Of a DNA stretch of 64,000 nucleotides, positions 16,416 through 25,649 are shown piece by piece. Positions within the stretch are counted from its first letter, which is position 1, and each line of letters begins with the position of its first letter. The stretch comes from Sphingobacteriia bacterium (GTDB lineage Bacteria; Bacteroidota; Bacteroidia; Bacteroidales; UBA7960): NCBI GenBank assembly GCA_011390575.1, contig JAABSE010000003.1, positions 1 through 64,000 on the forward strand, written 5' to 3'. Position numbers and translations under genes: made by a program. The notes beneath the pieces were generated by a model. It was given only the letters and a program-made list of their open reading frames with translations. It was not told the origin of the DNA and searched no databases.

Positions 16416-17297
16416 TCAGGAATAGATTTCGTTGTTACGTGCTTTGAGGGTATTCATCAGCAGAGAAACAATGGTCATAGGACCTACGCCACCGGGGACA
16501 GGTGTAATCCAGGAAGCTTTGGGGGCAACCTCATCATATTTAACATCGCCGATGAGCCTGAATCCTGATTTGGTTTTGTCGGACTCTACCCGATGAATCC
16601 CCACATCCACTACTACAGCACCTTTTTTTACCATATCGCCCGTAACAAACTCCGGCCTGCCAATGGCAACAATCAAAATATCTGCCTGCGCAGTAATTTC
16701 TTTCAGGTTGGCTGTTTTACTATGACAAACTGTCACGGTGGCATTGCCGGGTTCAGTGGCCTTTGACATCAGGATACTGACAGGACGCCCCACGATGTTG
16801 CTCCGCCCGAGCACAACACAGTTTTTGCCGGTTGTTTTAATTCCTGATCTTTTCAGCAATTCCATGATTCCATTGGGTGTAGCAGAGACATATGCGGGCA
16901 GGCCAATGGACATCCGACCAACATTTTCAGGGTGAAACCCATCCACATCCTTGCGGGGGCTGATGGACTGTATTATCTTTTGTTCGTTGATATGATCCGG
17001 GAGGGGAAGCTGCACGATGAAACCGTCGATATCGGGGTCATTGTTAAGAAACTCAACTGTTTCCAGCAATTCCTTTTCTGTAATATCACTTTCAAATTTG
17101 TAGGTTGACGAATCGAAGCCTACCTCTTTGCACGCTTTTCCTTTGCTGGCTACATAGGTTTCGCTGGCAGGATCGTTTCCCACCAATAATGCAGCAAGGT
17201 GGGGAGGTCTTTCCTCCTTGTCGAGCATTTGCTTTACCTGTTGCGCGATTTCCTGCTTGATTTCTGTTGCAATCTTCTTTCCGTCAATTAATTCCAT
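16416..17297 (-). CDS. folD: Methylenetetrahydrofolate dehydrogenase / cyclohydrolase
   Basis: Interconverts 5,10-methylene-, methenyl- and 10-formyl-tetrahydrofolate. I start at the ATG at 17297 ([13 protein letters not shown]), which gives the usual 293 residues; an upstream ATG at 17324 adds nine atypical residues. Visible motifs: [14 protein letters not shown] with the catalytic Lys, [37 protein letters not shown] (NADP binding) and [11 protein letters not shown]. It forms a tight pair with queE. Confidence 0.96.
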   Translation of the reverse strand: MELIDGKKIATEIKQEIAQQVKQMLDKEERPPHLAALLVGNDPASETYVASKGKACKEVGFDSSTYKFESDITEKELLETVEFLNNDPDIDGFIVQLPLPDHINEQKIIQSISPRKDVDGFHPENVGRMSIGLPAYVSATPNGIMELLKRSGIKTTGKNCVVLGRSNIVGRPVSILMSKATEPGNATVTVCHSKTANLKEITAQADILIVAIGRPEFVTGDMVKKGAVVVDVGIHRVESDKTKSGFRLIGDVKYDEVAPKASWITPVPGGVGPMTIVSLLMNTLKARNNEIYS

Positions 17298-17409
17298 ACC
17301 AGTAGTTTTTTCAAAAAGATTCAAACTATTTTTACACGATTACTTTTTATCCATATCCGTTTGAAGTTATACGCTATGAACGGCCCGTAAGGTTCAAACC
17401 GGGAACATC

Positions 17410-18747
17410 TTACTTTCTCATTCCGGGCATCCCCTTCATCATGTTCATTAACTTACCGCCACCGCCTGACATCATTTTCATCATTTTGCGGGTATCTTCA
17501 AACTGTTTGATCAGCCTGTTCACTTCCTGTATATCGGTACCGCTTCCGGCAGCAATTCTTTTGCGGCGACTGCCGTTTAGGATTACAGGGGTTTCTCTTT
17601 CCTGGGGTGTCATAGAGTGAATGATGGCTTCAATGCTTGCAAAAGCATCGTCTTCCAGATCGATGTCTTTCATGGCCTTACCCATTCCGGGAATCATGCC
17701 CATCAAATCTTTTACGTTACCCATTTTCTTGATTTGCTGCAACTGCTTGAGGAAGTCATCAAAATTGAATTGGTTTTTGGCAATTTTCTTTTGCAGGTTG
17801 CGGGCTTCATCCTTGTCAAACTGTTCCTGAGCTTTTTCCACCAGTGAAACAATGTCACCCATTCCCAGAATCCTGTCAGCCATTCTTTTGGGATAGAAAA
17901 GGTCGAGCGCATCCATCTTTTCACCGATCCCCACAAACTTGATGGGCTTCTCCACTACCGAACGAACGGTTAAAGCTGCACCCCCGCGGGTATCACCATC
18001 GAGTTTGGTAAGTACAACACCATCAAAATCAAGCCTGTCGTTAAAGGCTTTGGCAGTATTCACTGCATCCTGACCTGTCATGGCATCTACCACGAAGAGG
18101 GTTTCATGGGGATTGAGATTTTTCTTCAACGAAGCTATCTCGTCCATCATTTGCTCATCGATGGCCAGACGGCCGGCAGTATCCACAATAACGATGTCAT
18201 GCCCCATGGTTTTGGCATGATTAACCGCTTTGCGGGCAATACCTACAGGATCCTTTGACCCTTCTTCGGTAAATACCTCCACTCCTATTTGCTCTCCCAA
18301 TACCTTCAGCTGTTCGATAGCAGCAGGACGATAGACATCGCAGGCTACCAGCAGTATTTTCTTCGACTTTTTCTTCTTCAGGTAGTTGGCCAGTTTGGCA
18401 GAAAAGGTGGTTTTACCGCTACCCTGCAATCCGGCGATGAGCATAATGGCAGGGCTTCCCTTCAGGTTGATTTCCTCATGGGTTTCTCCCATGAGCGAAG
18501 TCAGTTCCTGATGCACAATTTTAACCATCAGCTGTCCGGGAGAAACGGCGGTAAGAACATTCTGCCCGAGGGCTTTTTCCTTTACGGTTTCGGTGAACGT
18601 TTTGGCTATTTTAAAACTGACATCCGCATCAAGCAATGCTTTTCTAACATCTTTGAGGGTTTCAGCAACGTTTATCTCTGTTATGTGGCCTTGTCCCTTG
18701 AGCAGTTTAAAGGCCTTATCTAGGCGATCCGATAAATTATCAAACAT
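17410..18747 (-). CDS. ffh: Signal recognition particle GTPase
   Basis: Binds signal sequences and 4.5S RNA and delivers ribosomes to FtsY. 445 residues in N-G-M order: GTPase motifs G1 GLQGSGKTTFSAKL, DTAGR (G3), TKLDGD (G4) and GGAALTV; then a Met-rich M domain with GMIPGMGK, GSRRKRIAAGSGT and a C-terminal MMKMMSGGGGKLMNMMKGMPGM run. The gene is monocistronic and divergent from the TPR gene at 19055. The 4.5S RNA gene is not in the window as far as I can tell. Confidence 0.97.
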   Translation of the reverse strand: MFDNLSDRLDKAFKLLKGQGHITEINVAETLKDVRKALLDADVSFKIAKTFTETVKEKALGQNVLTAVSPGQLMVKIVHQELTSLMGETHEEINLKGSPAIMLIAGLQGSGKTTFSAKLANYLKKKKSKKILLVACDVYRPAAIEQLKVLGEQIGVEVFTEEGSKDPVGIARKAVNHAKTMGHDIVIVDTAGRLAIDEQMMDEIASLKKNLNPHETLFVVDAMTGQDAVNTAKAFNDRLDFDGVVLTKLDGDTRGGAALTVRSVVEKPIKFVGIGEKMDALDLFYPKRMADRILGMGDIVSLVEKAQEQFDKDEARNLQKKIAKNQFNFDDFLKQLQQIKKMGNVKDLMGMIPGMGKAMKDIDLEDDAFASIEAIIHSMTPQERETPVILNGSRRKRIAAGSGTDIQEVNRLIKQFEDTRKMMKMMSGGGGKLMNMMKGMPGMRK

Positions 18748-19054
18748 CTTTTTCTATACTTTTGATTTTCTGCAAAATTATCATTAATTATTGTTTTATC
18801 CTTCCAATTTTTCCGGCCCCGCTTTTCTACCCTGCCTAAATATTGTTAAAAACATGTTGAAAAAAACCGTAATAACACCCACTTCAACGCCAATAAAAAT
18901 TTATACATTTAACTGTGTTTTAGAACAGCAAAAATGGGAGTGAATGTTTTTTGCTAACTTTGCACAACCATAATACTGGCAAGCTCTTTGATTGAATATA
19001 AAAGAAAACAATGAAAGAACACAAAATGCCCTTTAGGTGAATTAAAAATTACAG
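18748..19054. promoter_or_regulatory. Divergent ffh / TPR-gene promoter region, -7 box at 18955
   Basis: The 307-base gap between divergent genes holds TAACTTTG at 18955-18962 (plus strand), a good TAnnTTTG -7 box about 90 bases before the TPR gene. No clear TTTG -33 box is at the expected spacing. Nothing else is recognised. Confidence 0.5.
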
Positions 19055-20458
19055 ATGAGAAAATCACTAGAAAATATAGATAACATCCCCTGGCAGGTGC
19101 AGAAACTGGAAGAAATGACCAGCAGCAGGCAATCTGTTTATTTTGATGTGGAAGATTTTGAAGAAATCATTGACTATTACGTGATAAAGGCCAATTATGA
19201 ACAGTCTTTATACATTGCGGAATATGCATGTCAGGTTCACCCTTCTTCTATCAACCTGATGCTTAAACGCGCCCAGCTGCTGGCATCCGTAAACAAAGAA
19301 AGACATGCCCTGGAATTGCTCTCAGAAGTTGAGGTGCTGGAACCTTCCAACTTTGAGATTTTTCTTACCCGGGGTGCCATTTATTCGCAATTGCACAAAT
19401 ATGAAAAGGCCATCGAGGAATACAGCAAAGCTGTTGTGGATTCGGATGAGCCCGATTACGTGTATTGCAATATTGCCTTTGAATACGAAAACATGGGCAA
19501 TTACGACAAAACCATTGAATACCTCAGGAAAGCCCTTGATTACAACCCCGAGAATGACCTGGCTATGTATGAGGCTGCTTATTGCTTCGACTTACTTTCT
19601 TTAAACCAGGAAAGCATCGATTTTTTCAGCAAACTTATTGACAAGCATCCCTATTCTACCGAAGCCTGGTTCAATCTGGGCATTTCCTACATCAACACTG
19701 AGTTGTATGAAAAGGCACTGGAAGCTTTCGAATTTGCCCTGGCCATCGACCCGGAGCACAATTCGGCCATTTTTCACTGTGCTTATGCATACAGCCTGAT
19801 GAACAGGTACAATGATGCCATAAACACTTATCACACCTTATTGGACAAAGAAGACGACGATAGTGACGCCATTATCCATTACTACATAGGTGAATGTTAC
19901 GAGAAACTGGAGGATTATGACAGTGCTAAATCTTTTTACCGAAAATCCACCCTGCTCAACGGCGAAATAACCGATGCATGGATAGGACTGGGGGTTTGCG
20001 AAAACGAACTGGGCAACACGCAACCGGCCATCAGGCATATTATCAAAGGTCTTGAACTTGACCCGGAAAACACGGCCTATCTGTGTATCCTTGCAGATAT
20101 TTACTTCCAGGAGGGACAGATTGACAAGGCTTCAGATCTTTATGAGAAAGCTATTACCACCAGCCCTGAAGAGGAATCCGTAAGAATTGATTTTGCTGAT
20201 GGACTGGCCGAGCAGGAAGCTTACGATGCAGCTGCAGAGGTCATCATGAAAGCCATTGAAGAAATTGCACCGGGCCCTAATCTTTACTACAGAATGGCAG
20301 CCCTGCTCTATTTGCAGGAAAAAAGCAAAGAAGCAGCGTTTTTCATGGAAGAAGCCCTGACCATGGATTTTGAACGACATACTGCTATGCTCGAACAGTA
20401 TCCCCAGCTAAAAGACCATTCCGCTATCAACAAACTCATAAATCTTTACAGCAGTTAA
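19055..20458 (+). CDS. Cytoplasmic tetratricopeptide-repeat protein
   Basis: 467 residues with no signal peptide or membrane segment, built almost wholly of TPR units (about ten, from roughly residue 30 to 430). Clear copies end in YEKAIEEYSKAV, YDKTIEYLRKALDYNPEND, YEKALEFALAIDPE-like sequences and IDKASDLYEKAI. It is acidic and probably a scaffold; the partner is not evident. It ends 3 bases before the phosphosulfolactate-synthase-like gene, so it is the lead gene of that operon. Similar TPR proteins are widespread in Bacteroidota without known function. Confidence 0.85.
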   Translation: MRKSLENIDNIPWQVQKLEEMTSSRQSVYFDVEDFEEIIDYYVIKANYEQSLYIAEYACQVHPSSINLMLKRAQLLASVNKERHALELLSEVEVLEPSNFEIFLTRGAIYSQLHKYEKAIEEYSKAVVDSDEPDYVYCNIAFEYENMGNYDKTIEYLRKALDYNPENDLAMYEAAYCFDLLSLNQESIDFFSKLIDKHPYSTEAWFNLGISYINTELYEKALEAFEFALAIDPEHNSAIFHCAYAYSLMNRYNDAINTYHTLLDKEDDDSDAIIHYYIGECYEKLEDYDSAKSFYRKSTLLNGEITDAWIGLGVCENELGNTQPAIRHIIKGLELDPENTAYLCILADIYFQEGQIDKASDLYEKAITTSPEEESVRIDFADGLAEQEAYDAAAEVIMKAIEEIAPGPNLYYRMAALLYLQEKSKEAAFFMEEALTMDFERHTAMLEQYPQLKDHSAINKLINLYSS

Positions 20459-20461
20459 AAC

Positions 20462-21241
20462 ATGATATTACCTCATCTACCTGAAAGACAGGACAAGCCA
20501 CGCACAAAAGGAGTAACAATGATGATGGACAAGGGACTTTCGTTGCAGGAAGTCTCTAACATTATTGAAGTAGCAGGACATTTGATTGATTTTGCCAAAC
20601 TGGGCTTTGGCACTGCTTTGGTCAGCAAGAAAGTAAAAGAAAAGATCAACCTCTATCATGCCGCAGGAATCAAGGTATTTCTGGGGGGCACCTTGTTTGA
20701 GGCTTGCTTTATCAGAAACAGCCTTAAGGAGTACGAAAAATTCATCCATGAAATGGAAATCGACTGCGTGGAGGTATCAGATGGCAGCATGACCATGGAC
20801 CACAGCAAAAAATGTGAGCTTATTAGCTACTTTGCCAAAGACCGTATGGTACTGAGTGAGGTAGGAGCGAAGGAAGCTGACGTGTTTACCGACACCAGCC
20901 TTTGGGTTCACCATATCAAGGCAGAGCTCGAGGCAGGCAGCAGTTTTGTTATTGCTGAAGCAAGAGAAAGTGGCAACGTAGGTATTTACAAAAATACCGG
21001 CAAAGCTGACGACGATCTAATCAATGAGATTCTCAAACACAACCCTCCGAATAAAATTCTGTGGGAAGCCCCGCAGAAGGCACAACAGGTTTGGTTTATC
21101 AAATTACTGGGCCATGAAGTCAACCTGGGTAACATTGCCCCTGCTGATATCATACCCCTGGAAACACTCAGACTGGGACTGCGTGGAGATACTTTTTTAG
21201 ATGTTCTGCCCAAAGAATTCCAGCAATTCAGGATTCAATAA
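20462..21241 (+). CDS. Phosphosulfolactate synthase family protein (ComA-like)
   Basis: 259 residues matching the ComA TIM-barrel family, which adds sulfite to phosphoenolpyruvate to make (R)-phosphosulfolactate, the first step of coenzyme M or sulfolactate synthesis. Family landmarks include KPRTKGVTMMMDKG near the N terminus, DFAKLGFGTALV, KVFLGGTLFE, EVSDGSMTM, SEVGAKEA, VIAEARESGNVGIY and the late LRLGLRGDT. Bacteroidota are not known coenzyme M producers, so the product is more likely sulfolactate or a sulfonolipid precursor (inference). It starts 3 bases after the TPR gene; translational coupling is likely. Confidence 0.85.
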   Translation: MILPHLPERQDKPRTKGVTMMMDKGLSLQEVSNIIEVAGHLIDFAKLGFGTALVSKKVKEKINLYHAAGIKVFLGGTLFEACFIRNSLKEYEKFIHEMEIDCVEVSDGSMTMDHSKKCELISYFAKDRMVLSEVGAKEADVFTDTSLWVHHIKAELEAGSSFVIAEARESGNVGIYKNTGKADDDLINEILKHNPPNKILWEAPQKAQQVWFIKLLGHEVNLGNIAPADIIPLETLRLGLRGDTFLDVLPKEFQQFRIQ

Positions 21242-21302
21242 ACTCCTGCTGATTTCAGTTTTTACCCAAAACCTTCGGTCTCATCCGAATAGCGCTACAT
21301 TC

Positions 21303-22256
21303 ATGTCCAAAAGAAATTTCTCAGAATACTCCTTGCTTGCAGCCCGTGGTATGGCCATGGGAGCTGCAGATATTATACCCGGTGTATCCGGCGGAACCAT
21401 TGCCTTCATTACAGGTATTTATGAAGAACTAATTAACAGCATCAAGTCCGTTAATGGCGAATTTTTCAGGCTTTTGTTCAGAGAGGGAATAAAGTCTGCC
21501 TGGAAACATATCAACGGGAACTTTTTACTGGTCCTGTTTTCAGGTGTATTATTCAGTATTTTTTCCCTGGCAAAGGTTATTTCATGGCTATTGGAAGTAT
21601 ATCCCAAAATGGTATGGGCATTCTTCTTTGGACTCATCATTGCCTCTGCCCTCCATGTAGGGAAAAAAATCACCCGGTGGGATATGGTAAATGTCATTGC
21701 TTTACTGGCCGGAATTGCCATCGCCGCCTGGATTACCATAGCCACACCCGCCACAACTCCCGAAGCATGGTGGTTTATCTTACTTTCGGGCTCAATCGCT
21801 ATAACAGCCATGATTCTGCCCGGAATTTCAGGAAGTTTTATGCTGCTGCTGCTTGGAAAATATGAGTTTATCCTCAATGCTGTAAATGATTTCAAAATGG
21901 ATATCATCATGATCTTCGGTGCAGGATGTTTGGTAGGAATCATCACTTTTTCCAATATTATTTCCTGGTTTTTCCGGAAGTTTCCCAATGCTACCATGGC
22001 ATTGCTCACAGGCTTTATGATTGGTTCGCTCAACAAACTCTGGCCCTGGAAAGAGGTACTCTCTTACCAGGTTAATTCCTTAGGAGAAGAGGTGCCTTTT
22101 CTCGAAAAAAGTGTTTCACCATACAATTATACCGAAATTACCGGAGAGCCCAACCATCTTTTCTCTGTGCTTGTATTTGCCCTGCTGGGATTTCTGTTGA
22201 TTTTTCTCTTTGATGTATTTACGGCTCATCAATTAAAAAACAAGAAAAACGTTTAA
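21303..22256 (+). CDS. popT: DUF368 polyprenyl-phosphate transporter
   Basis: 317 residues from the ATG at 21303 (MSKRNFSEYSLL). An earlier in-frame start at 21201 would overlap the previous gene and adds a non-family leader. It is a multi-spanning inner-membrane protein with the DUF368 signature GMAMGAADIIPGVSGGT at the N terminus and a second LPGISGSFMLLLLGKYE repeat. DUF368 proteins (PopT) return undecaprenyl phosphate across the inner membrane for reuse in cell-wall and glycan export. It is third in the operon, 61 bases after the ComA-like gene and 11 bases before aroE. Confidence 0.88.
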   Translation: MSKRNFSEYSLLAARGMAMGAADIIPGVSGGTIAFITGIYEELINSIKSVNGEFFRLLFREGIKSAWKHINGNFLLVLFSGVLFSIFSLAKVISWLLEVYPKMVWAFFFGLIIASALHVGKKITRWDMVNVIALLAGIAIAAWITIATPATTPEAWWFILLSGSIAITAMILPGISGSFMLLLLGKYEFILNAVNDFKMDIIMIFGAGCLVGIITFSNIISWFFRKFPNATMALLTGFMIGSLNKLWPWKEVLSYQVNSLGEEVPFLEKSVSPYNYTEITGEPNHLFSVLVFALLGFLLIFLFDVFTAHQLKNKKNV

Positions 22257-22267
22257 CCGCGGTGGTA

Positions 22268-23020
22268 ATGGAAAAACTTCTTGGCCTTATTGGATTTCCA
22301 CTTTCCCACTCCTTTTCGGCTGGATATTTTGCCCGGAAATTTGAAAGGGAGAACATTACAAATTACAGGTACACTCCTTTTCCCCTTGAGAAGATTTCTT
22401 CATTCCCACAATTGATAGTACAGCACCCAAACCTTATTGGCCTTAATGTTACCATCCCCCACAAAGAGACCGTTATCCCTTACCTGGATGAGCTGAGCGA
22501 ATCTGCCCGCGAGGTAGGAGCAGTGAATACCATTAAGATTATTCGTCGTGGAAGTAACATATATACAAAAGGTTACAATACCGATATTCATGGCTTTGAG
22601 CAATCTCTACTGCACCATAATGTAACCTTGCCCGCCAGATCTCTTATTGCGGGTACTGGTGGAGCGTCGAAAGCTGTGGAGTGGGTGTTGAAAAAATACG
22701 GATGTAAAATTACTTTTGTTTCCAGAAAGCCTGAAAAACAGAATGCAATTTCATGGGAAGAAATAAACAAAAAATCGCTTAAGGGTTTTGACCTCATCGT
22801 AAACACAACACCCCTGGGAATGCACCCCAACACTGAAGAATTCCCTCCCCTCCCCTATGATACAGCCCATGAAGCCCAAACCTTTTTTGACGTGATCTAT
22901 AATCCTTCAGAAACTGCCTTTTTGAAAAAAGGGAAAACACAGGGTTGTAAAGTAATCAACGGATTGCTGATGCTTGAACAACAGGCTGAGAAAGCCTGGG
23001 AGATCTGGACGCAGGAATAA
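22268..23020 (+). CDS. aroE: Shikimate dehydrogenase
   Basis: NADPH-dependent reduction of 3-dehydroshikimate in aromatic amino-acid synthesis. I start at the ATG at 22268 (MEKLLGLIGFPLSHSFS); a GTG six bases earlier is possible. 250 residues, slightly short but usual for Bacteroidota AroE. Motifs: GFPLSHS (shikimate binding), NVTIPHKETV with the catalytic Lys, NTDIHGF, and a NADP loop AGTGGASKA. It is last gene of the TPR-ComA-popT-aroE row and converges with the J-domain gene. Confidence 0.95.
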   Translation: MEKLLGLIGFPLSHSFSAGYFARKFERENITNYRYTPFPLEKISSFPQLIVQHPNLIGLNVTIPHKETVIPYLDELSESAREVGAVNTIKIIRRGSNIYTKGYNTDIHGFEQSLLHHNVTLPARSLIAGTGGASKAVEWVLKKYGCKITFVSRKPEKQNAISWEEINKKSLKGFDLIVNTTPLGMHPNTEEFPPLPYDTAHEAQTFFDVIYNPSETAFLKKGKTQGCKVINGLLMLEQQAEKAWEIWTQE

Positions 23021-23027
23021 GATTTTA

Positions 23028-23564
23028 CTACTTGAAGTACTTATCTTTAGTGCGCCATACAAAAAACATTAAGCCCGAGATTAAAATTCCCATTACAATG
23101 CCGGGATAGGGATTTTGCACAGATGGGTTGATAAAAAGCCGGTACAAACCATAAATCAGCCCAAAACACCCCACACCCAACAGCGAGATAAACAGGACAA
23201 TATCGAAATATTTTTCTATGGCTTTAAATTGTCCTTCGGCCTGATCACTGGAACTGTAGTGCGCGTAGCGATCACCTTTTGCCCTGTACTTTACTTTTCC
23301 CGGACTGTAGTAAACCTTTTGTGAAGGGAATCCATTGTTGAGCCGCATATCATAAAGTCGGCGTTTTTCTGCATTCCTGAGCACCTGGTAAGCTTCATTA
23401 ACCCTCTTGAACTCTCTTACGGCAGAGGCACTACCGTTCACATCAGGATGAAGGGATTTGGCTTTCAACCTGAAGGCTTTTCGCAAATCACCCTCGCTGG
23501 CAAAACGCGACACTCCCAGTATTTGATAATAATCACTCAAGATTGCAGTGGTTTTGGGATACAA
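23028..23564 (-). CDS. Membrane-anchored J-domain protein
   Basis: 178 residues or fewer. The N-terminal J domain has the HPD motif (SLHPDVNG, residues 39-41) and helix IV YDMRLNNG, so it should stimulate DnaK ATPase. The C-terminal part has two membrane segments (about 125-147 and 155-170), placing DnaK activity at the membrane. There is no ATG: an in-frame stop lies just upstream, and only TTG starts fit, at 23564 or at 23540 (giving LSDYYQILGVS, closer to a typical J-domain start). It converges with aroE, with 7 bases between the stops. Confidence 0.82.
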   Translation of the reverse strand: MYPKTTAILSDYYQILGVSRFASEGDLRKAFRLKAKSLHPDVNGSASAVREFKRVNEAYQVLRNAEKRRLYDMRLNNGFPSQKVYYSPGKVKYRAKGDRYAHYSSSDQAEGQFKAIEKYFDIVLFISLLGVGCFGLIYGLYRLFINPSVQNPYPGIVMGILISGLMFFVWRTKDKYFK

Positions 23565-23659
23565 CGAAACCGGCTAACAAAAAAGTACTTTTGTTATTCC
23601 CTTCTTAAAAATAAAAATAAACAAAGGAATAAGCAACCTGAAAATGCAATATCTGAAAA

Positions 23660-24949
23660 CTAATTTTCCACACTGTTCTCCGGCAGTCTCTGCATCTGCC
23701 CTCCATCAACTTTTACATTGAGCTCAGCCGGAAACTGAAACACCTTCAATTCAAAAAAGGAGACAACAGAAAGGATATGATCGAAAATATCAGCCTGTAT
23801 CCCTTCATAATTGACCCAGTTTATATCATTGGTAAAAGCATAAATCTGCAACGCCACTCCCTTTTCTCCCGGGGGCATTTGACGAACCATACATATAAGG
23901 TCGGGATGAATTCTGGGATGATTCTGAAGGTACCGGGTAATATATGCCCTGAAGGTTCCGATATTGGTCATCCTCCGCCCATTGGCAGGGATTCCGGTAT
24001 CAAAATCATACTTTCGGTTGTATTCTTCAATTTCTTTTTTCCGCTGGGAGATGTAATCTTTGAGCAAATTGACCGATTCAAATTTTTTCAGCAACCTCTC
24101 ATCACAAAACTTAATGGTATTGATATCGATATACACATCACGCATAATCCGGCGCCCACCGGTTTGCACCATTCCCCTCCAGTTTTTAAACGATTCCGAA
24201 ACAAGTGCATACGTGGGTATAGAGGTAATGGTGCGGTCAAAGTTACGAATCATTACCGTGTGTAAACCAATTTCAAAAACATCTCCATCTGCACCATACC
24301 TGGGCATTTCAATCCAGTCGCCTATCTGCACCAGGTTATTGGTCGTGACCTGCACACCGGCCACAAATCCCAGTATGGTATCCTTGAACACCAGAAGCAA
24401 AATGGCTGTTACAGCTCCCAGTCCGGTAAAAAAGTATAGCGGGGACTTATCGAGAAGAACGGACAGAGCAAATATCGCAGTAATCATACCAGCTATAAGC
24501 TTGGTAATCTGAAGATAGCTTTTAATAGGTTTGGTTCTGGAAACTTCATACCTGTCGTAGATGGCTCCAATCGAATCAAGCAAGGCATAAAAAACGATCA
24601 GGATTGTAAATATGATGTAAAGATCGGTAGCCAGATAAGTATAAGAAACCATCCGGGGAAATTCTGACATAAAAGCCGGCCCCATCCAGTAAATAACCAT
24701 TACAGGGGCAAGATGCGAGAGTCGGTGAAATACTTTTTTCTCCAGCAGCACATCATCCCACTGATTTTTACTTTTACGCACCAGGCTTTTCACAACCACC
24801 AGAATAAATTGTTTGGCAACCCAGTTGGCCACAATGCTCAACAATATGAGCAATATAATAAACACAAAAGCTTTGAAGGGCATCAGCAAAGGTTCTGCTA
24901 CCCCAATTTGATCAAACCATCCTTCAATGTAGTTGTCAATTTTTTCCAT
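23660..24949 (-). CDS. Mechanosensitive ion channel, YbdG-like MscS family
   Basis: 429 residues. About five predicted membrane helices (roughly residues 25-50, 75-95, 100-125, 145-165, 170-195) are followed by the MscS pore/beta domain: LGAVTAILLLVFKDTILGFVAGVQVTTNNLVQIGDWIEMP, then FEIGLHTVMIRNFDRTITSIPTYAL. A long cytoplasmic C-terminal part contains the GRRIMRDVYIDI segment typical of YbdG/MscM-type channels. It releases solutes on osmotic downshock. It is transcribed alone. Confidence 0.9.
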   Translation of the reverse strand: MEKIDNYIEGWFDQIGVAEPLLMPFKAFVFIILLILLSIVANWVAKQFILVVVKSLVRKSKNQWDDVLLEKKVFHRLSHLAPVMVIYWMGPAFMSEFPRMVSYTYLATDLYIIFTILIVFYALLDSIGAIYDRYEVSRTKPIKSYLQITKLIAGMITAIFALSVLLDKSPLYFFTGLGAVTAILLLVFKDTILGFVAGVQVTTNNLVQIGDWIEMPRYGADGDVFEIGLHTVMIRNFDRTITSIPTYALVSESFKNWRGMVQTGGRRIMRDVYIDINTIKFCDERLLKKFESVNLLKDYISQRKKEIEEYNRKYDFDTGIPANGRRMTNIGTFRAYITRYLQNHPRIHPDLICMVRQMPPGEKGVALQIYAFTNDINWVNYEGIQADIFDHILSVVSFFELKVFQFPAELNVKVDGGQMQRLPENSVEN

Positions 24950-25139
24950 AATTTTGCATGAGGGTTAATTTGCATACATTCAAGGGGCAAACCTAAGAAT
25001 TTTTACCCAATGAAAACCCTCAGAGGAAGAACAAAAAAACAAAAAAACATTTGCCAATAAGAAAAATAATACCGTACTTTGCACTCCCTAAAAAACAGGA
25101 TTGTAATTTCGTATTCAAAATCTAAAATATTTTCAAAAG

Positions 25140-25379
25140 ATGTCACGAATTTGTCAAATAACCGGAAAAAAGCCTATTACAGGTAATCGTGTATCCCACT
25201 CAAATATTAAAACCAAGAGAAGATTTTTACCCAACCTGCAAGTAAAAAGATTCTATATTCCTGAAGAAGATCGTTGGGTTACCTTAAAGGTTTCTTCCAA
25301 AGCGATTCGTATTATCAACAGGGTGGGTATCAGCGCGGCATTGAAAAATGCTGAAGCCAAAGGATTTTTAAAAGCCTGA
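25140..25379 (+). CDS. rpmB: 50S ribosomal protein L28
   Basis: 79 residues starting [21 protein letters not shown], the L28 signature, with [10 protein letters not shown] and [13 protein letters not shown]. In many Bacteroidota rpmB is followed by rpmG (L33) and a small DUF4295 gene. Here a terminator follows at once and no such frames are seen, so it is monocistronic. Upstream, TACTTTGCACTCC (about 25074) resembles the -7 region of other ribosomal promoters in the window. Confidence 0.97.
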   Translation: MSRICQITGKKPITGNRVSHSNIKTKRRFLPNLQVKRFYIPEEDRWVTLKVSSKAIRIINRVGISAALKNAEAKGFLKA

Positions 25380-25400
25380 TTCAACCGGCAAACGTATTCT

Positions 25401-25435
25401 TAAAGCTGCTTACCAAAGGTTGGCAGCTTTTTTTA
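25401..25435 (+). terminator. Terminator after rpmB
   Basis: AAAGCTGC / GCAGCTTT stem around a 13-base loop with an inner CC/GG pair, followed by a T run. It isolates rpmB from the next gene. Confidence 0.75.
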
Positions 25436-25649
25436 TAGGCAAACATTCAGGCCAAATAGCTGTTAATTAAATACAAAACCCATCAGCCCTTTCTGTTAGG
25501 ATTATGGTTTTGCTGTCTTTATCTGTATTTTAGGGGTGTGTTTATAAAATGTATCCAAACAATAAAAAGAATGATGGATTCCTATAAACATATTCTATAG
25601 TATGAGTGCTAATTAGTAAGAGTGCCAAAAATTAAGACACCTCTCTGCC

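Noticed and set aside
21419..22036. 205-codon minus-strand frame inside the popT gene
   Set aside because: Antisense shadow of a membrane protein gene; low-complexity composition.
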